From Butyrivibrio sp. NC2007 (GTDB taxonomy: Bacteria > Bacillota > Clostridia > Lachnospirales > Lachnospiraceae), in the NCBI RefSeq assembly GCF_000421405.1, contig NZ_ATWY01000012.1:1-64000 (forward strand): DNA of 64,000 bases, read 5' to 3'. Below are positions 52,350 through 61,100 of this stretch, piece after piece. The notes below the pieces were generated by a model. The model did not search any database, had not been told where the DNA came from, and saw only the letters and a list, made by a program, of their open reading frames with translations. The position numbers were made by a program, and so were the translations under genes. Every line of letters begins with the position of its first letter. Position 1 is the first letter of the stretch.

Positions 52350-52574
52350 ATGTGGACAGATCATTTTGTATTAAAGGACAAAGACGGAAATGTTCTTAAG
52401 GAAAAGAACAAGGTGGAGCATCTAAAAGTATTTCTTGATGAAATGGGGATAGGCGAGAATGATGTCTATCACATCAAGTCAGATGTTTCCGGATATGAGT
52501 TTGAAGTTACTGCTAAAACAACGCAGGAAGATTGGCGAGAGTATGCTAAGGACTGCTACATGGCTCTAGACTGA
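52350..52574 (+). CDS. 74-residue unknown protein
   Basis: ATG at 52350 after AGAAAGGGG. It begins MWTDHFVLKDKDGNVLKE and has an alternating charged pattern suggesting a small alpha/beta domain (YHIKSDVSGYEFEVTAKTT). No domain is recognised. It ends 33 bp before the WYL regulator and is probably cotranscribed. Confidence 0.5.
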   Translation: MWTDHFVLKDKDGNVLKEKNKVEHLKVFLDEMGIGENDVYHIKSDVSGYEFEVTAKTTQEDWREYAKDCYMALD

Positions 52575-52606
52575 TACTGAGCATTGAGTAACTGTGGGAG
52601 AATCTC

Positions 52607-53614
52607 ATGATCAAAGTATATGGAACTGAAACGAAAAAGATGCTGAACTTACTCATATTGGATGTACTTCAGCGATATTCTGATGCGGACCATACTCTGA
52701 CCCAGCAGGCAATCATCAGGATTCTTAGGTCTGACTATGGAGTTGAGAAGATTGATCGTCGTTCTGTGAAGGCTAATGTTCTGTCTTTGGTTGATATGGG
52801 CTATGAAATATCCATGGAAGAGGGAAATGGGTACTATCTCATGAGCAGGGAGTTTGAGGATGCGGAACTGCGTCTGCTTATTGATTCTGTGCTCTTTTCC
52901 AAGACTATTTCAGATGCTTATGCCAAAAGACTCATCGAAAAGCTGAAGTCCTTTGGCAACATATATTTTGATATGCGTGTTTCTCACGTTAAACCTACTC
53001 CAACCATGAACCGCACCGATAACAAGCAGGTTCTCTATAACGTCAGCGCTATTGATGATGCAATTGATAATAAGAAAAAGATTTCTTTTCACTATTGTAA
53101 GTATGGCCTCGATTTCAAGATGCACGATCTTGGTAGGAACTATGTGGTCAATCCGTACCAGATGGTAGCTTCGGGTGGGCATTATTACCTTCTCGGGAAT
53201 TTGGACAAATACGATGATGTGGCCTATTACAGGATTGATAAGATGACCAATGTGGTGATTCTTGATGAGAAGGTTAAGCCTCAGAAAGAAGTGGTTGGCC
53301 TTGATGGTCAGCTTAACCTGTCCAAGCATATGGCAGAGCATATCTACATGTTCTGTGGAGAAACGCTTAATGTTACGCTTAAAACCACTCCGGGGATGAT
53401 GGATGCTCTAGTAGATTGGTTTGGTAAGGATTTTAAGATTCTGAAGAGTACTGAAGATAAGCTTGAGATTCTGGTCCGATGCAATGAGAATGCCATGTTC
53501 TGTTGGGCTCTTCAATATGGGCCGCAAGTAGAAGTTCTGGCACCCGCGTCGCTAAGAGCAGATCTAGCAAAAGAGATAAAAAAAATGAACGATAAGTACC
53601 ACAATGATAATTGA
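52607..53614 (+). CDS. WYL-domain transcription regulator
   Basis: 335 residues; TGGGAGAA precedes the ATG. The N-terminus is a winged helix-turn-helix (KKMLNLLILDVLQRYSDA, DRRSVKANVLSLVDMGYEI). Residues about 140-225 form a WYL-type beta domain (ISFHYCKYGLDFKM, VNPYQMVASGGHYYLLGNLD). A C-terminal WCX-like extension follows (NVTLKTTPGMMDALVDWFG). WYL domains bind nucleic acid or nucleotide ligands, and such regulators often control defence genes (BrxR and CapW are examples). It probably regulates the DUF262 pair that follows, or the HNH/AddAB genes before it. Confidence 0.85.
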   Translation: MIKVYGTETKKMLNLLILDVLQRYSDADHTLTQQAIIRILRSDYGVEKIDRRSVKANVLSLVDMGYEISMEEGNGYYLMSREFEDAELRLLIDSVLFSKTISDAYAKRLIEKLKSFGNIYFDMRVSHVKPTPTMNRTDNKQVLYNVSAIDDAIDNKKKISFHYCKYGLDFKMHDLGRNYVVNPYQMVASGGHYYLLGNLDKYDDVAYYRIDKMTNVVILDEKVKPQKEVVGLDGQLNLSKHMAEHIYMFCGETLNVTLKTTPGMMDALVDWFGKDFKILKSTEDKLEILVRCNENAMFCWALQYGPQVEVLAPASLRADLAKEIKKMNDKYHNDN

Positions 53615-53675
53615 TGAACGATTAAGAAAGAAAAGTATAGATGCTTTAATATAAAACTGATATCTGGAGGACGAT

Positions 53676-55013
53676 ATGTCTAATGAGTATGAGCATTTAC
53701 AGATAGTTACACTTAAGACTATTTTAGGAGAAAAACTTGATATTCCTGAGTATCAAAGACCATATAGATGGACAACGGAGTCGGCGGTTACGCTATTTTC
53801 TGATATCTATAATGCGTTTGTTTCGAAAGTACCAGAATATCGAATAGGTTCGGTAGTTTTGCATAATAACGAAGGCAAAATGAAAATAGTAGATGGGCAA
53901 CAACGTCTAACAACGTTGTCTATTCTTGTATATTGCTTTTCAGAAATAAAAAAAGACAAGGCGTTAGCATCCTTACCGGAGTTATTGAAGGCAGAATTTA
54001 ATGATCTTTCTTTGGAAGCAATAGTTAATAACCATCAGATTCTTTTGCGTAAGGTAAAAGAAATGGAAGAATCTGAGCTGGATAAGTATTTGGCATATTT
54101 GCTAGATAGATGCACTATGGTTCGTATTGTAACAGATAGTGAGCAGGAGGCTTTTCAGTTTTTCGATTCTCAGAATTCTAGAGGTAAAGCTTTGGCACCT
54201 CATGATTTGCTCAAATCGTATCATCTTAGAGAAATGCGAGATGATGATGAAACAGAAAAGATTAGTATTATTGAGAGATGGGAGACGACCAATCAGAAAA
54301 AGTTGGAGCATCTTTTTAAGGATCATTTGTATCCTATGGTTCGTTGGTATAAATTTCAGGATGGAATTGGTTATTCTGCAAAGGATATTAAGACTTTCAA
54401 AGGAATAAAGACAAGTAATAATTTTAATTTTTCGATATATAATCGAGCAGCAAATCTCTATGTTGAACATTTCAATAGAGAAGGCATGTATGAGTTAGCA
54501 TCAGGGAAAATGATTAATCAGTTTCAGCTGACGCAACCGGTCATAGCAGGAAAGAGATTCTTTGAATACAGTTTGCATTACCTTAAACTAAAAGAAACTG
54601 TAGAACAATTAGTAGAATTCAAGTATAAAGCTACAAATGTAGATGGGCTTATCCCTGAAAGCGGTGTAGGAGATAGCTACATTAAGAAATTATTTATAAA
54701 TATTGTTATGTTCTATGTAGATAAATTCAACATTGAGGCTTTGAGTGATACTAGACTCGAACAAATGTATAAATGGGCATATTCTCTTAGAGTTGTCATG
54801 AAAGCAGTTTATTGGGAATCTGTTAACCGCTATGCTCAAGGGATTAACGATCGTGTGAATTATGGGGTTAACTTATTCGCAAGAATAAGCGAAATGCAAG
54901 ATCCGTCTGAAATGGACGCAATTATCCTCGAGTCTGTTGATATGGCAGATGCTGAAACATATAAGGTCAATGTAGATAGGTACAAAAATATTATTGATAG
55001 AATCAACTCATAG
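53676..55013 (+). CDS. DUF262 (GmrS-like) protein
   Basis: 445 residues; GGAGGAC precedes the ATG. The N-terminal DUF262 domain (ParB/Srx fold) has IPEYQRPYRWTTESA and KMKIVDGQQRLTTLSILV, where DGQQR-x-T-T is the nucleotide-binding motif, and FDSQNSRGKALAPHDLLKSY. No DUF1524 nuclease motif (H-x-x-P) is visible in the rest. DUF262 proteins include GmrS, which powers cleavage of glucosylated hydroxymethylcytosine DNA. It is 8 bp upstream of a complete DUF262-DUF1524 protein, so the two probably form one system. Confidence 0.85.
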   Translation: MSNEYEHLQIVTLKTILGEKLDIPEYQRPYRWTTESAVTLFSDIYNAFVSKVPEYRIGSVVLHNNEGKMKIVDGQQRLTTLSILVYCFSEIKKDKALASLPELLKAEFNDLSLEAIVNNHQILLRKVKEMEESELDKYLAYLLDRCTMVRIVTDSEQEAFQFFDSQNSRGKALAPHDLLKSYHLREMRDDDETEKISIIERWETTNQKKLEHLFKDHLYPMVRWYKFQDGIGYSAKDIKTFKGIKTSNNFNFSIYNRAANLYVEHFNREGMYELASGKMINQFQLTQPVIAGKRFFEYSLHYLKLKETVEQLVEFKYKATNVDGLIPESGVGDSYIKKLFINIVMFYVDKFNIEALSDTRLEQMYKWAYSLRVVMKAVYWESVNRYAQGINDRVNYGVNLFARISEMQDPSEMDAIILESVDMADAETYKVNVDRYKNIIDRINS

Positions 55014-55021
55014 GTGGATAT

Positions 55022-56839
55022 ATGGAATATTTAGAAGAAATTGTGCAGCCAGAAGAATATAGTCTTGTAAATTTATTCAGGGGTACTGAGTATATAGTGC
55101 CAATCTATCAACGAAACTATGCTTGGGAGAGTGATGAGATTGAGCAGCTTCTTGAAGATATTAATGATTCAACGGGAAAATACTATCTTGGAAGTCTTAT
55201 TGTCAATCAACAATCAGCAAGTGTCTTTGAAGTAATAGACGGACAGCAGAGACTTACAACTATCTTTTTATTGTTATCATATCTGAATGATGAGTCCGTT
55301 AATAGGAATTCATTAAGATTTGAAGCAAGGGAAAAGTCGAATAAAACACTTTCAGAAATAAATAAAATAAAAAATACAACGGATGAATTAGAAAAAGAAC
55401 CATGGTTTTCAGAAGAAATAATAAATGGATACTCCATAATTAAGAAGTACTTTTTGAGGAAAACAGAAGAATCAAAAGGCTTTGCGGATGACTTCAAGAA
55501 TAAGCTTGCGCATATTGCTATTATTCGTACTCAGGTACCTAAAAAGATTGATCTCAACCATTATTTCGAAATAATGAATACGCGCGGAGAACAACTCGAA
55601 CTTCATGAGATAGTTAAAGGCAACATTCTTTCTGTTATTGATTCTAGAGAAGATAAGATCATAGCGGCATCAATTTGGGATGCGTGTGCTCTAATGGATA
55701 GATATGTACAGATGTCATTTCCTAAGCAGGTGCGAGAAAATGTGTTTGGTGATGATTGGGTATCTTTTCCATATCAAAAATACGAAGATATTCGACCGTT
55801 ATTTATGATCGAAGGAAAAGTAATGGGAAATAGTGGGAGTGATGAAAACAAATACACTTTGATCAGCAAGCTCCGGGAAGGATTTAAGAGTACTAAAAAG
55901 GAATCTAAAGACAATAAACCCGAGGAAAATGAAAGGTTCGAATCAATTATTTCGTTTCCAAATTTTTTATTACAAGTAAATGAGGCTGTGAGTTCGGCAG
56001 GTATAGAAGATGATGCGGGATTAGATGACAAGAAATTCATATCCTTGATGAAGCCTCATTATGCGGATAATGATAGTGCATTGAGTTTTATTTTTTCATT
56101 ATTGAAGTATCGAATGCTTTTCGACAAATACATTATAAAACGTGAGTATGCTAAGGATTATAGAATTGAGGGTCGGTGGTCTTTACAACGCATCGAGAAA
56201 TATATAGGAAACAAAGGACCCCAACCAACCTATACAGGAACTTATAATACTGGGGACACAGATAATAACTCTACAAAACGAGTGCGCTTATTACAATCTT
56301 GCCTTCGTATTACTTATACATCGCCCAAAACAATGCATTGGATATCTAAAGCATTAGCAGAATTAGCCAAAAGTGAAGGTATCGATTTGCAATTTGTTTT
56401 GGAAAAGTATTGTTGCGATAAAATCTTGGATTCAGAGTACAAGAGCCGAGAAGGATTTGGAATTGATAGGATTGTGTTTACTTACCTCGACTATGTTCTT
56501 TCACGGGATAAAGCAGATAATTATCAGTTCCAGTTTAGAACCTCAATAGAACATTTTTTCCCACAACACCCAATTACAAAAAATGTTTGGGATGCAAAGA
56601 GTTTAAACTGTTTTGGAAATCTTGCACTTATTACGGTGTCGGCTAATTCCAAGTTTTCTAATATGTTACCGCATCAGAAAGCAGAGGATTATCCTGAATA
56701 CATTGAACAAAGTCCAAAACTTATGCTTATGCGTGATTTGATGATGAAGAATAATGGAATATGGGAGATTAAAACCGCGAAGGATCATAACGATGAAATG
56801 ATGAAGATTCTTGATGATGAGATAAAGAATCACAAGTAG
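55022..56839 (+). CDS. DUF262-DUF1524 (GmrSD-like) protein
   Basis: 605 residues. N-terminal DUF262: VPIYQRNYAWESDEIEQLLE, FEVIDGQQRLTTIFLLL and YFEIMNTRGEQLELHEIVKG. C-terminal DUF1524, an HNH-type nuclease: SIEHFFPQHPITKNVW with the catalytic His, then NCFGNLALITVSANSKFSNM. This is the fused GmrSD architecture of type IV restriction enzymes that cut modified phage DNA. Preceded by a shorter DUF262 relative and, further up, a WYL regulator. A good terminator follows at 56886. Confidence 0.9.
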   Translation: MEYLEEIVQPEEYSLVNLFRGTEYIVPIYQRNYAWESDEIEQLLEDINDSTGKYYLGSLIVNQQSASVFEVIDGQQRLTTIFLLLSYLNDESVNRNSLRFEAREKSNKTLSEINKIKNTTDELEKEPWFSEEIINGYSIIKKYFLRKTEESKGFADDFKNKLAHIAIIRTQVPKKIDLNHYFEIMNTRGEQLELHEIVKGNILSVIDSREDKIIAASIWDACALMDRYVQMSFPKQVRENVFGDDWVSFPYQKYEDIRPLFMIEGKVMGNSGSDENKYTLISKLREGFKSTKKESKDNKPEENERFESIISFPNFLLQVNEAVSSAGIEDDAGLDDKKFISLMKPHYADNDSALSFIFSLLKYRMLFDKYIIKREYAKDYRIEGRWSLQRIEKYIGNKGPQPTYTGTYNTGDTDNNSTKRVRLLQSCLRITYTSPKTMHWISKALAELAKSEGIDLQFVLEKYCCDKILDSEYKSREGFGIDRIVFTYLDYVLSRDKADNYQFQFRTSIEHFFPQHPITKNVWDAKSLNCFGNLALITVSANSKFSNMLPHQKAEDYPEYIEQSPKLMLMRDLMMKNNGIWEIKTAKDHNDEMMKILDDEIKNHK

Positions 56840-56885
56840 CGTTTGGGCCATTGTATCTTGGAATGAAACATCATAATACATACTT

Positions 56886-56912
56886 AAAAGAGCCTCGTCA
56901 AGGGGCTCTTTT
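56886..56912 (+). terminator. Rho-independent terminator after the DUF262 pair
   Basis: AAAAGAGCC (56886-56894) pairs with GGCTCTTTT (56904-56912), a 9-bp stem with the T run built into the 3' arm. Confidence 0.8.
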
Positions 56913-56993
56913 AATGTGCAAATTTTTGTACCACCCCTTTGATACTATGAAGATGAAAAGAAGGAAAAGCGTGATTCAGACGGAGGTACAAGG

Positions 56994-59063
56994 ATGAATT
57001 TTTATAGTGCCATTGTAACTTATAAGGCTATGAGCCTTCCATTTGGCTGTGATGAGGACCGCAAGCTTACTTATACGCCATCCAGTGATGAAGAAAAACG
57101 AAGCTTTAATACCAAGCTCAGGAATATGAACGGAATCTTCAGTAACAAAGATGGGCACGAAGATCCATTTTCTCTTTTGGTGTACTCAGCCAGAGCAGAG
57201 GAACTGAAAGTCGTCTTTTCCATTGATCTTAATAAGTATTCAATGAAGAATTTTAAGAAGAAGATCACAGGCTATCTGACAGAGTACTTTGATGTTGACG
57301 ATATTTCTTTTACCGAAGTTCGGGAGATAACCGTTCATGAGTTTAACATAATGATCAACAAGGCTCCTTTTTATGAGCTGTTGAACAGTTCCTATGACAC
57401 CATTTCTGAATTGGGGACTGATTACTTCAATGAAAGAGCCTTCAGCATAAAAGAAAAGCTGATGGACGGCAAAAAGTGGAGCCTTTCGAAAGCCAAAGAG
57501 GAAGCCACTAAGATACTGGCAGATAAGTCGTTGGTTGAGGAGATTGAGAGAATTTATTCTGACAGAAATGAAAAGAAATATTACGGAAATCCGGTGCACT
57601 ACAAGGTTTCTGCGTCAAATATGGATTCGGCCAATGGGATGGTCGATGTTCTGGTCAACTCCTTAAGGTCAAACAACAGACTTCTTGGAAACAGGGTGAA
57701 TAAGATCTATGAGATTACAGAGGGCTGTTACGACGAGGAGGAGTTCGTTCACACAGTTGATCATGCACAGGGCGGAGTTGTAGTGATAGACATGTCTGGG
57801 ACGGAAGAAGACCATGGCAGCTATGCGTCAGCGTACCATGAAGTCATTCACTTTTTTGACAAGCAGATTGAGAAGTATCAGGTAAACACCCTGTTTATCT
57901 TTGTTGAGCTCACTGAAAATCCAGGGTTTTCAAAGGCTCTAATGAGTACAATCCAGGAAGATGTTGATATAGTCGAGCTAAGAGAAGGAACGGTAAATCG
58001 CGACCTTGCTGCTGATTTTATTAAGAAACAGATGAAGGAAAAGGGAATGAAGGTCACTGATGCTGATATTGACGTGGCGCTGCCTGATAAGCAGCTCTTT
58101 TCCGTAGGAGAGGCATACTCAACAATCAACAAGATCTATAAGGACAGCCTCAAAAAGATGCATTACCTGGCTTATGAAAAGGTCAACTACTATGACGTCA
58201 AGGAGAAGAAGTGTGAGATCGAGCCATATAAAGAACTTATGGGAATGATCGGCCTCACAGAGGTCAAGAAGACTGTTAATGACATTTTGAATTCTGCAAA
58301 GGTCAGAAAGATCAGAAGCGAGATGGGGATTGATAACTACAAGCCTTCCATGCACATGATCTTTACTGGAAATCCTGGCACTGCAAAGACAACTGTTGCA
58401 AGGCTGCTGGCGGACATTTTATATAAGGAAGAAGCCCTGGATGGAAATAGATTTGTTGAGTGCGGGCGTGCGGATCTTGTTGGAAAGTATGTGGGCTGGA
58501 CAGCTAAGACCGTGAGGGCTAAGTTCGGGGAGGCCAAGGGCGGAATTCTTTTCATCGATGAGGCTTATGCATTGGTTGATGACAGTAACAGCTTTGGCGA
58601 TGAGGCTATAAATACTATCGTTCAGGAGATGGAGAATCACAGGGATGATGTTATCGTGATCTTTGCCGGATATCCTGAGAAGATGAAGGCTTTCCTGGAT
58701 AAGAATGAAGGCCTGAGAAGCAGAATAGCGTTTCATATTGATTTCCCAGATTATAAGGCTGAGGAACTGGGTCAGATTCTGGACCTTATGGCAGGTAAGA
58801 AGGGATATTCTCTTGCGGATGGTGCAGCAGATAAGTGCATGGAGATATTCCGTAATGCTTCTCAGAAGAAGGAATTTGGTAATGGCAGGTTTGTAAGAAC
58901 ACTTCTTGAGCAGGCAGAGATGGCCCAGGCCGGAAGAATAATGACGGAGAATGCAGGACAGAAAATCGACAGAGAGGCCCTGAAGGTGTTGACGGCAGAG
59001 GATTTTGAAGTCAATGCCGGAAAGGTCGGCAAGGAAGAGAAGAAGATTGGGTTTGCGATATAA
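56994..59063 (+). CDS. CbbX/SpoVK-type AAA+ ATPase with large N-terminal region
   Basis: 689 residues; GGAGGTA precedes the ATG. Residues 1-400 are unlike the other AAA+ protein. They include a second P-loop-like alpha/beta domain at about 200-390 (GGVVVIDMSGTEEDHGSY, LFIFVELTENPGFSKAL) without a clear Walker A. The CbbX-type AAA+ domain is at about 410-680: GLTEVKKTVNDI, Walker A GNPGTAKTT (about 458), FVECGRADLVGKYVGWT, Walker B GILFIDEAYAL (about 517), NEGLRSRIAFHIDF. The Walker A has A in place of the usual G before K, still compatible with ATP binding. A second remodelling ATPase in the window, 22 kb from the first. Confidence 0.85.
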   Translation: MNFYSAIVTYKAMSLPFGCDEDRKLTYTPSSDEEKRSFNTKLRNMNGIFSNKDGHEDPFSLLVYSARAEELKVVFSIDLNKYSMKNFKKKITGYLTEYFDVDDISFTEVREITVHEFNIMINKAPFYELLNSSYDTISELGTDYFNERAFSIKEKLMDGKKWSLSKAKEEATKILADKSLVEEIERIYSDRNEKKYYGNPVHYKVSASNMDSANGMVDVLVNSLRSNNRLLGNRVNKIYEITEGCYDEEEFVHTVDHAQGGVVVIDMSGTEEDHGSYASAYHEVIHFFDKQIEKYQVNTLFIFVELTENPGFSKALMSTIQEDVDIVELREGTVNRDLAADFIKKQMKEKGMKVTDADIDVALPDKQLFSVGEAYSTINKIYKDSLKKMHYLAYEKVNYYDVKEKKCEIEPYKELMGMIGLTEVKKTVNDILNSAKVRKIRSEMGIDNYKPSMHMIFTGNPGTAKTTVARLLADILYKEEALDGNRFVECGRADLVGKYVGWTAKTVRAKFGEAKGGILFIDEAYALVDDSNSFGDEAINTIVQEMENHRDDVIVIFAGYPEKMKAFLDKNEGLRSRIAFHIDFPDYKAEELGQILDLMAGKKGYSLADGAADKCMEIFRNASQKKEFGNGRFVRTLLEQAEMAQAGRIMTENAGQKIDREALKVLTAEDFEVNAGKVGKEEKKIGFAI

Positions 59064-59126
59064 GTGCCACAGAACCTGGATGTTGATTAATAATTTATGA
59101 TAACATGGTAATAGGAGGTGGATCTT

Positions 59127-60068
59127 ATGAGAGGTAATTCATATAACGATACTTTTTCTGTAACTGAGGCTGCAAACCTCATTAGGAGCACTTGTGGCTG
59201 CTTAGATGTTCAGATGGCAGACCCAATAAGTGAATTCCTTGATGATAATCGCAGAGACGAAAAAATAGAAGACATCATTACTGCACTTTCTGAATTTCCG
59301 GAAAAGCTTAAAGATTATGGCTTTAGGCATGAATTGAGTGTTATCCCTACAAAAGCCCGGAAAAAAACACCTTGTAACAACCTCTTGTGTTTTGGCTTGG
59401 AAGAAACTAAGCTTTCTCCGGTTTTCTCAAAAATTGATAAAGCAACAGATGACATGAAAGATGTCTCCGGTTTAAAGAACGTTATACTATTTACTGATAA
59501 GTGGAATGAAAAGGCTTTCGAAAAATATGAGGAAGTATTTCTGGAAAAAGCTAAAGATAACGATATATGGTTTGTGTTCTACATGATATCAGAAGAGGGG
59601 CTTACTCAGATTCCATTTTTGCCGAATGTGAGATATACGTTTGATGGTATAGAGGAAGCAAAAGAAGAACGATTAAAGATTAAAAATGTACATAAAAAGA
59701 GGGAAGAGGTCATATATCCATACAGTCTGTCCCTTCATGTCAACGACTCATGGAAACCTATGGATGGATACGAATATGAGTTTTATTGCGAAAGGTTTGA
59801 ATGGGTAGAAATACCGTATTCAGGGGAAACTAAGCATGGTTCTTTTTCTAAATCTGCTTTAGACACATTTCTTCGAAGCATTTACCACATTTTTAACGAA
59901 AGCGATGAAAATTTCGCATCTTTGAATTATGCCTCCGACGGAATTGTTTATGAGCTTAAGATAAATGGTGAATCGAAATTATGGCATTTTAGTGATTTAG
60001 AAAACAAGGACACCCCGCGTGGGCGGCTGGGTCACGCGGTATTAAGGTTTATTAGTAAATGTAAATAA
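59127..60068 (+). CDS. Unknown 313-residue protein
   Basis: From the ATG at 59127, with AGGAGGTG upstream; a GTG three codons earlier would sit inside that ribosome site. Soluble, with a helical N-terminus (DTFSVTEAANLIRSTCGCLD), a strand-helix middle (LKNVILFTDKWNEKAFEKYE, IWFVFYMISEEG) and a beta-rich C-terminal part (YPYSLSLHVNDSWKPMDGYE). No family is recognised. It follows the AAA+ ATPase by 63 bp and may be its partner. Confidence 0.55.
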   Translation: MRGNSYNDTFSVTEAANLIRSTCGCLDVQMADPISEFLDDNRRDEKIEDIITALSEFPEKLKDYGFRHELSVIPTKARKKTPCNNLLCFGLEETKLSPVFSKIDKATDDMKDVSGLKNVILFTDKWNEKAFEKYEEVFLEKAKDNDIWFVFYMISEEGLTQIPFLPNVRYTFDGIEEAKEERLKIKNVHKKREEVIYPYSLSLHVNDSWKPMDGYEYEFYCERFEWVEIPYSGETKHGSFSKSALDTFLRSIYHIFNESDENFASLNYASDGIVYELKINGESKLWHFSDLENKDTPRGRLGHAVLRFISKCK

Positions 60069-60145
60069 AACATAATAAACATGAATAAAATATAATGTCA
60101 GTTGAAACCGGCAGAAAGTAATGTTATATTCTAATCAAATAAGAA
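60069..60145. other. AT-rich leader before the riboswitch
   Basis: AT-rich spacer with the repeats AAACATAATAAACATGAATAAAATATAATG. It probably contains the riboswitch promoter: TTGAAACCGGCAGAAAGTAATGTTATATTCTAAT (60104 on) gives a TTGAAA -35 and a TATATT -10 about 18 bp apart. Confidence 0.45.
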
Positions 60146-60285
60146 ACCTATGAAGAGTGCGCGAGGGACAAGCCCAATGACCGCACGACAACCTGCCACG
60201 AATACTAGTGGTAAGGTGCCAAAGCTTGATCGATGGGTACAGACTACTTCGTAGTAAGGACTCATCGAGACGATGGGTCTTTTTT
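60146..60285 (+). ncRNA. S-box (SAM-I clan) riboswitch with terminator
   Basis: The core matches the S-box: GCGAGGGACAAGCCCAATGA, then CGACAACC, a P3 stem CCAC/GTGG and GGTAAGGTGCCAA. P1 can form between ACCTAT (60146-60151) and ATGGGT (60233-60238). The segment CGATGGGT (60231-60238) can instead pair with ACTCATCG (60260-60267) as antiterminator; otherwise GACTCATCG (60259-60267) pairs with CGATGGGTC (60271-60279) and TTTTTT follows, a terminator. So ligand binding should switch the downstream gene off. A clear P4 is missing, so it may be a SAM-I/IV-type variant. It controls an uncharacterised gene. Confidence 0.85.
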
Positions 60286-60348
60286 GTTGGTTCACCAACG
60301 AAAAAGATGTCTTTTGTAGCCTCTTTATAGTAGATAAGGAGGCTTTTT

Positions 60349-60954
60349 ATGTCTAATGAAAGAAGATTGAAAGAAGGAACATCAGCATTTTACATTTATG
60401 ATGAAAAGATCACATTCTCTAGTGAAGATCCGTTTATTAAGTGGCTACGTGAGGAAGGGTTTGAATACGAAAGTTTTGGTCATGGGAACGGCCCACATGC
60501 TTTATATGTAAACATCAATTCCAAGGTTTACACTAGAGGGATGGCAGGCGTTGGATTAGCTCCTGTGGTGGGTAATCATGCAATACATATTGATGAGTTT
60601 AAGCAGATATACTTCATCTTTAAGAAGTACGAAGGACTAGCTATGGGGTATTATTCCTGGGAGCAGCAACGTAAGTTAGATGAGTATCTGAAGAATAAGG
60701 ATGCGATTGAGGCGGAGAATAAAAGAAAAAGAGAAGAACGAGACGCAGCATATTTCGGTGCCGATCCTTCTTTTGAGGAGTACTGTAAAGATTTAAAGAC
60801 AGCATTGCTGGATGATTCATGGTATAAAGAGCATTATACAGAAGAAGAAATTGAATCTGAAATCGAATATTTTGAAAAAGATGTCAAGCACTGTTTTGAA
60901 AGGGAAGAGCATCCGAATAGTGTGGCTGCAAAATGGTGGATAATTACATTTTGA
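60349..60954 (+). CDS. Unknown protein under the S-box riboswitch
   Basis: 201 residues; AAGGAGG precedes the ATG. It starts MSNERRLKEGTSAFYIYDEK, has a central motif-rich part with FGHGNGPHALYVNINSK and GVGLAPVVGNHAIHIDEF, then a long charged helix (KNKDAIEAENKRKREERDA) and an acidic C-terminal part. No signal peptide. No known domain is recognised. It is the only gene between the riboswitch and a terminator at 60969, so it should be expressed when S-adenosylmethionine is low. That suggests a role in methionine or SAM supply, transport or sparing, but there is no sequence proof. Confidence 0.6.
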   Translation: MSNERRLKEGTSAFYIYDEKITFSSEDPFIKWLREEGFEYESFGHGNGPHALYVNINSKVYTRGMAGVGLAPVVGNHAIHIDEFKQIYFIFKKYEGLAMGYYSWEQQRKLDEYLKNKDAIEAENKRKREERDAAYFGADPSFEEYCKDLKTALLDDSWYKEHYTEEEIESEIEYFEKDVKHCFEREEHPNSVAAKWWIITF

Positions 60955-60968
60955 TTGGGTAGCCAGGT

Positions 60969-60996
60969 AAGATTCAAGTTCAGCTTGAATCTTTTC
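60969..60996 (+). terminator. Rho-independent terminator after the riboswitch-controlled gene
   Basis: AAGATTCAAG (60969-60978) pairs with CTTGAATCTT (60984-60993) and TTCTT follows. It makes the riboswitch gene monocistronic. Confidence 0.8.
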
Positions 60997-61100
60997 TTGA
61001 AACATAAATCTGTACTCGCTAGAATTAAGGTGGATTCGGCAATAAGATGAAGATGTAAGGAAGAGATCTCTTTTACCAAAGCAACTTATGGAGGAATCAA

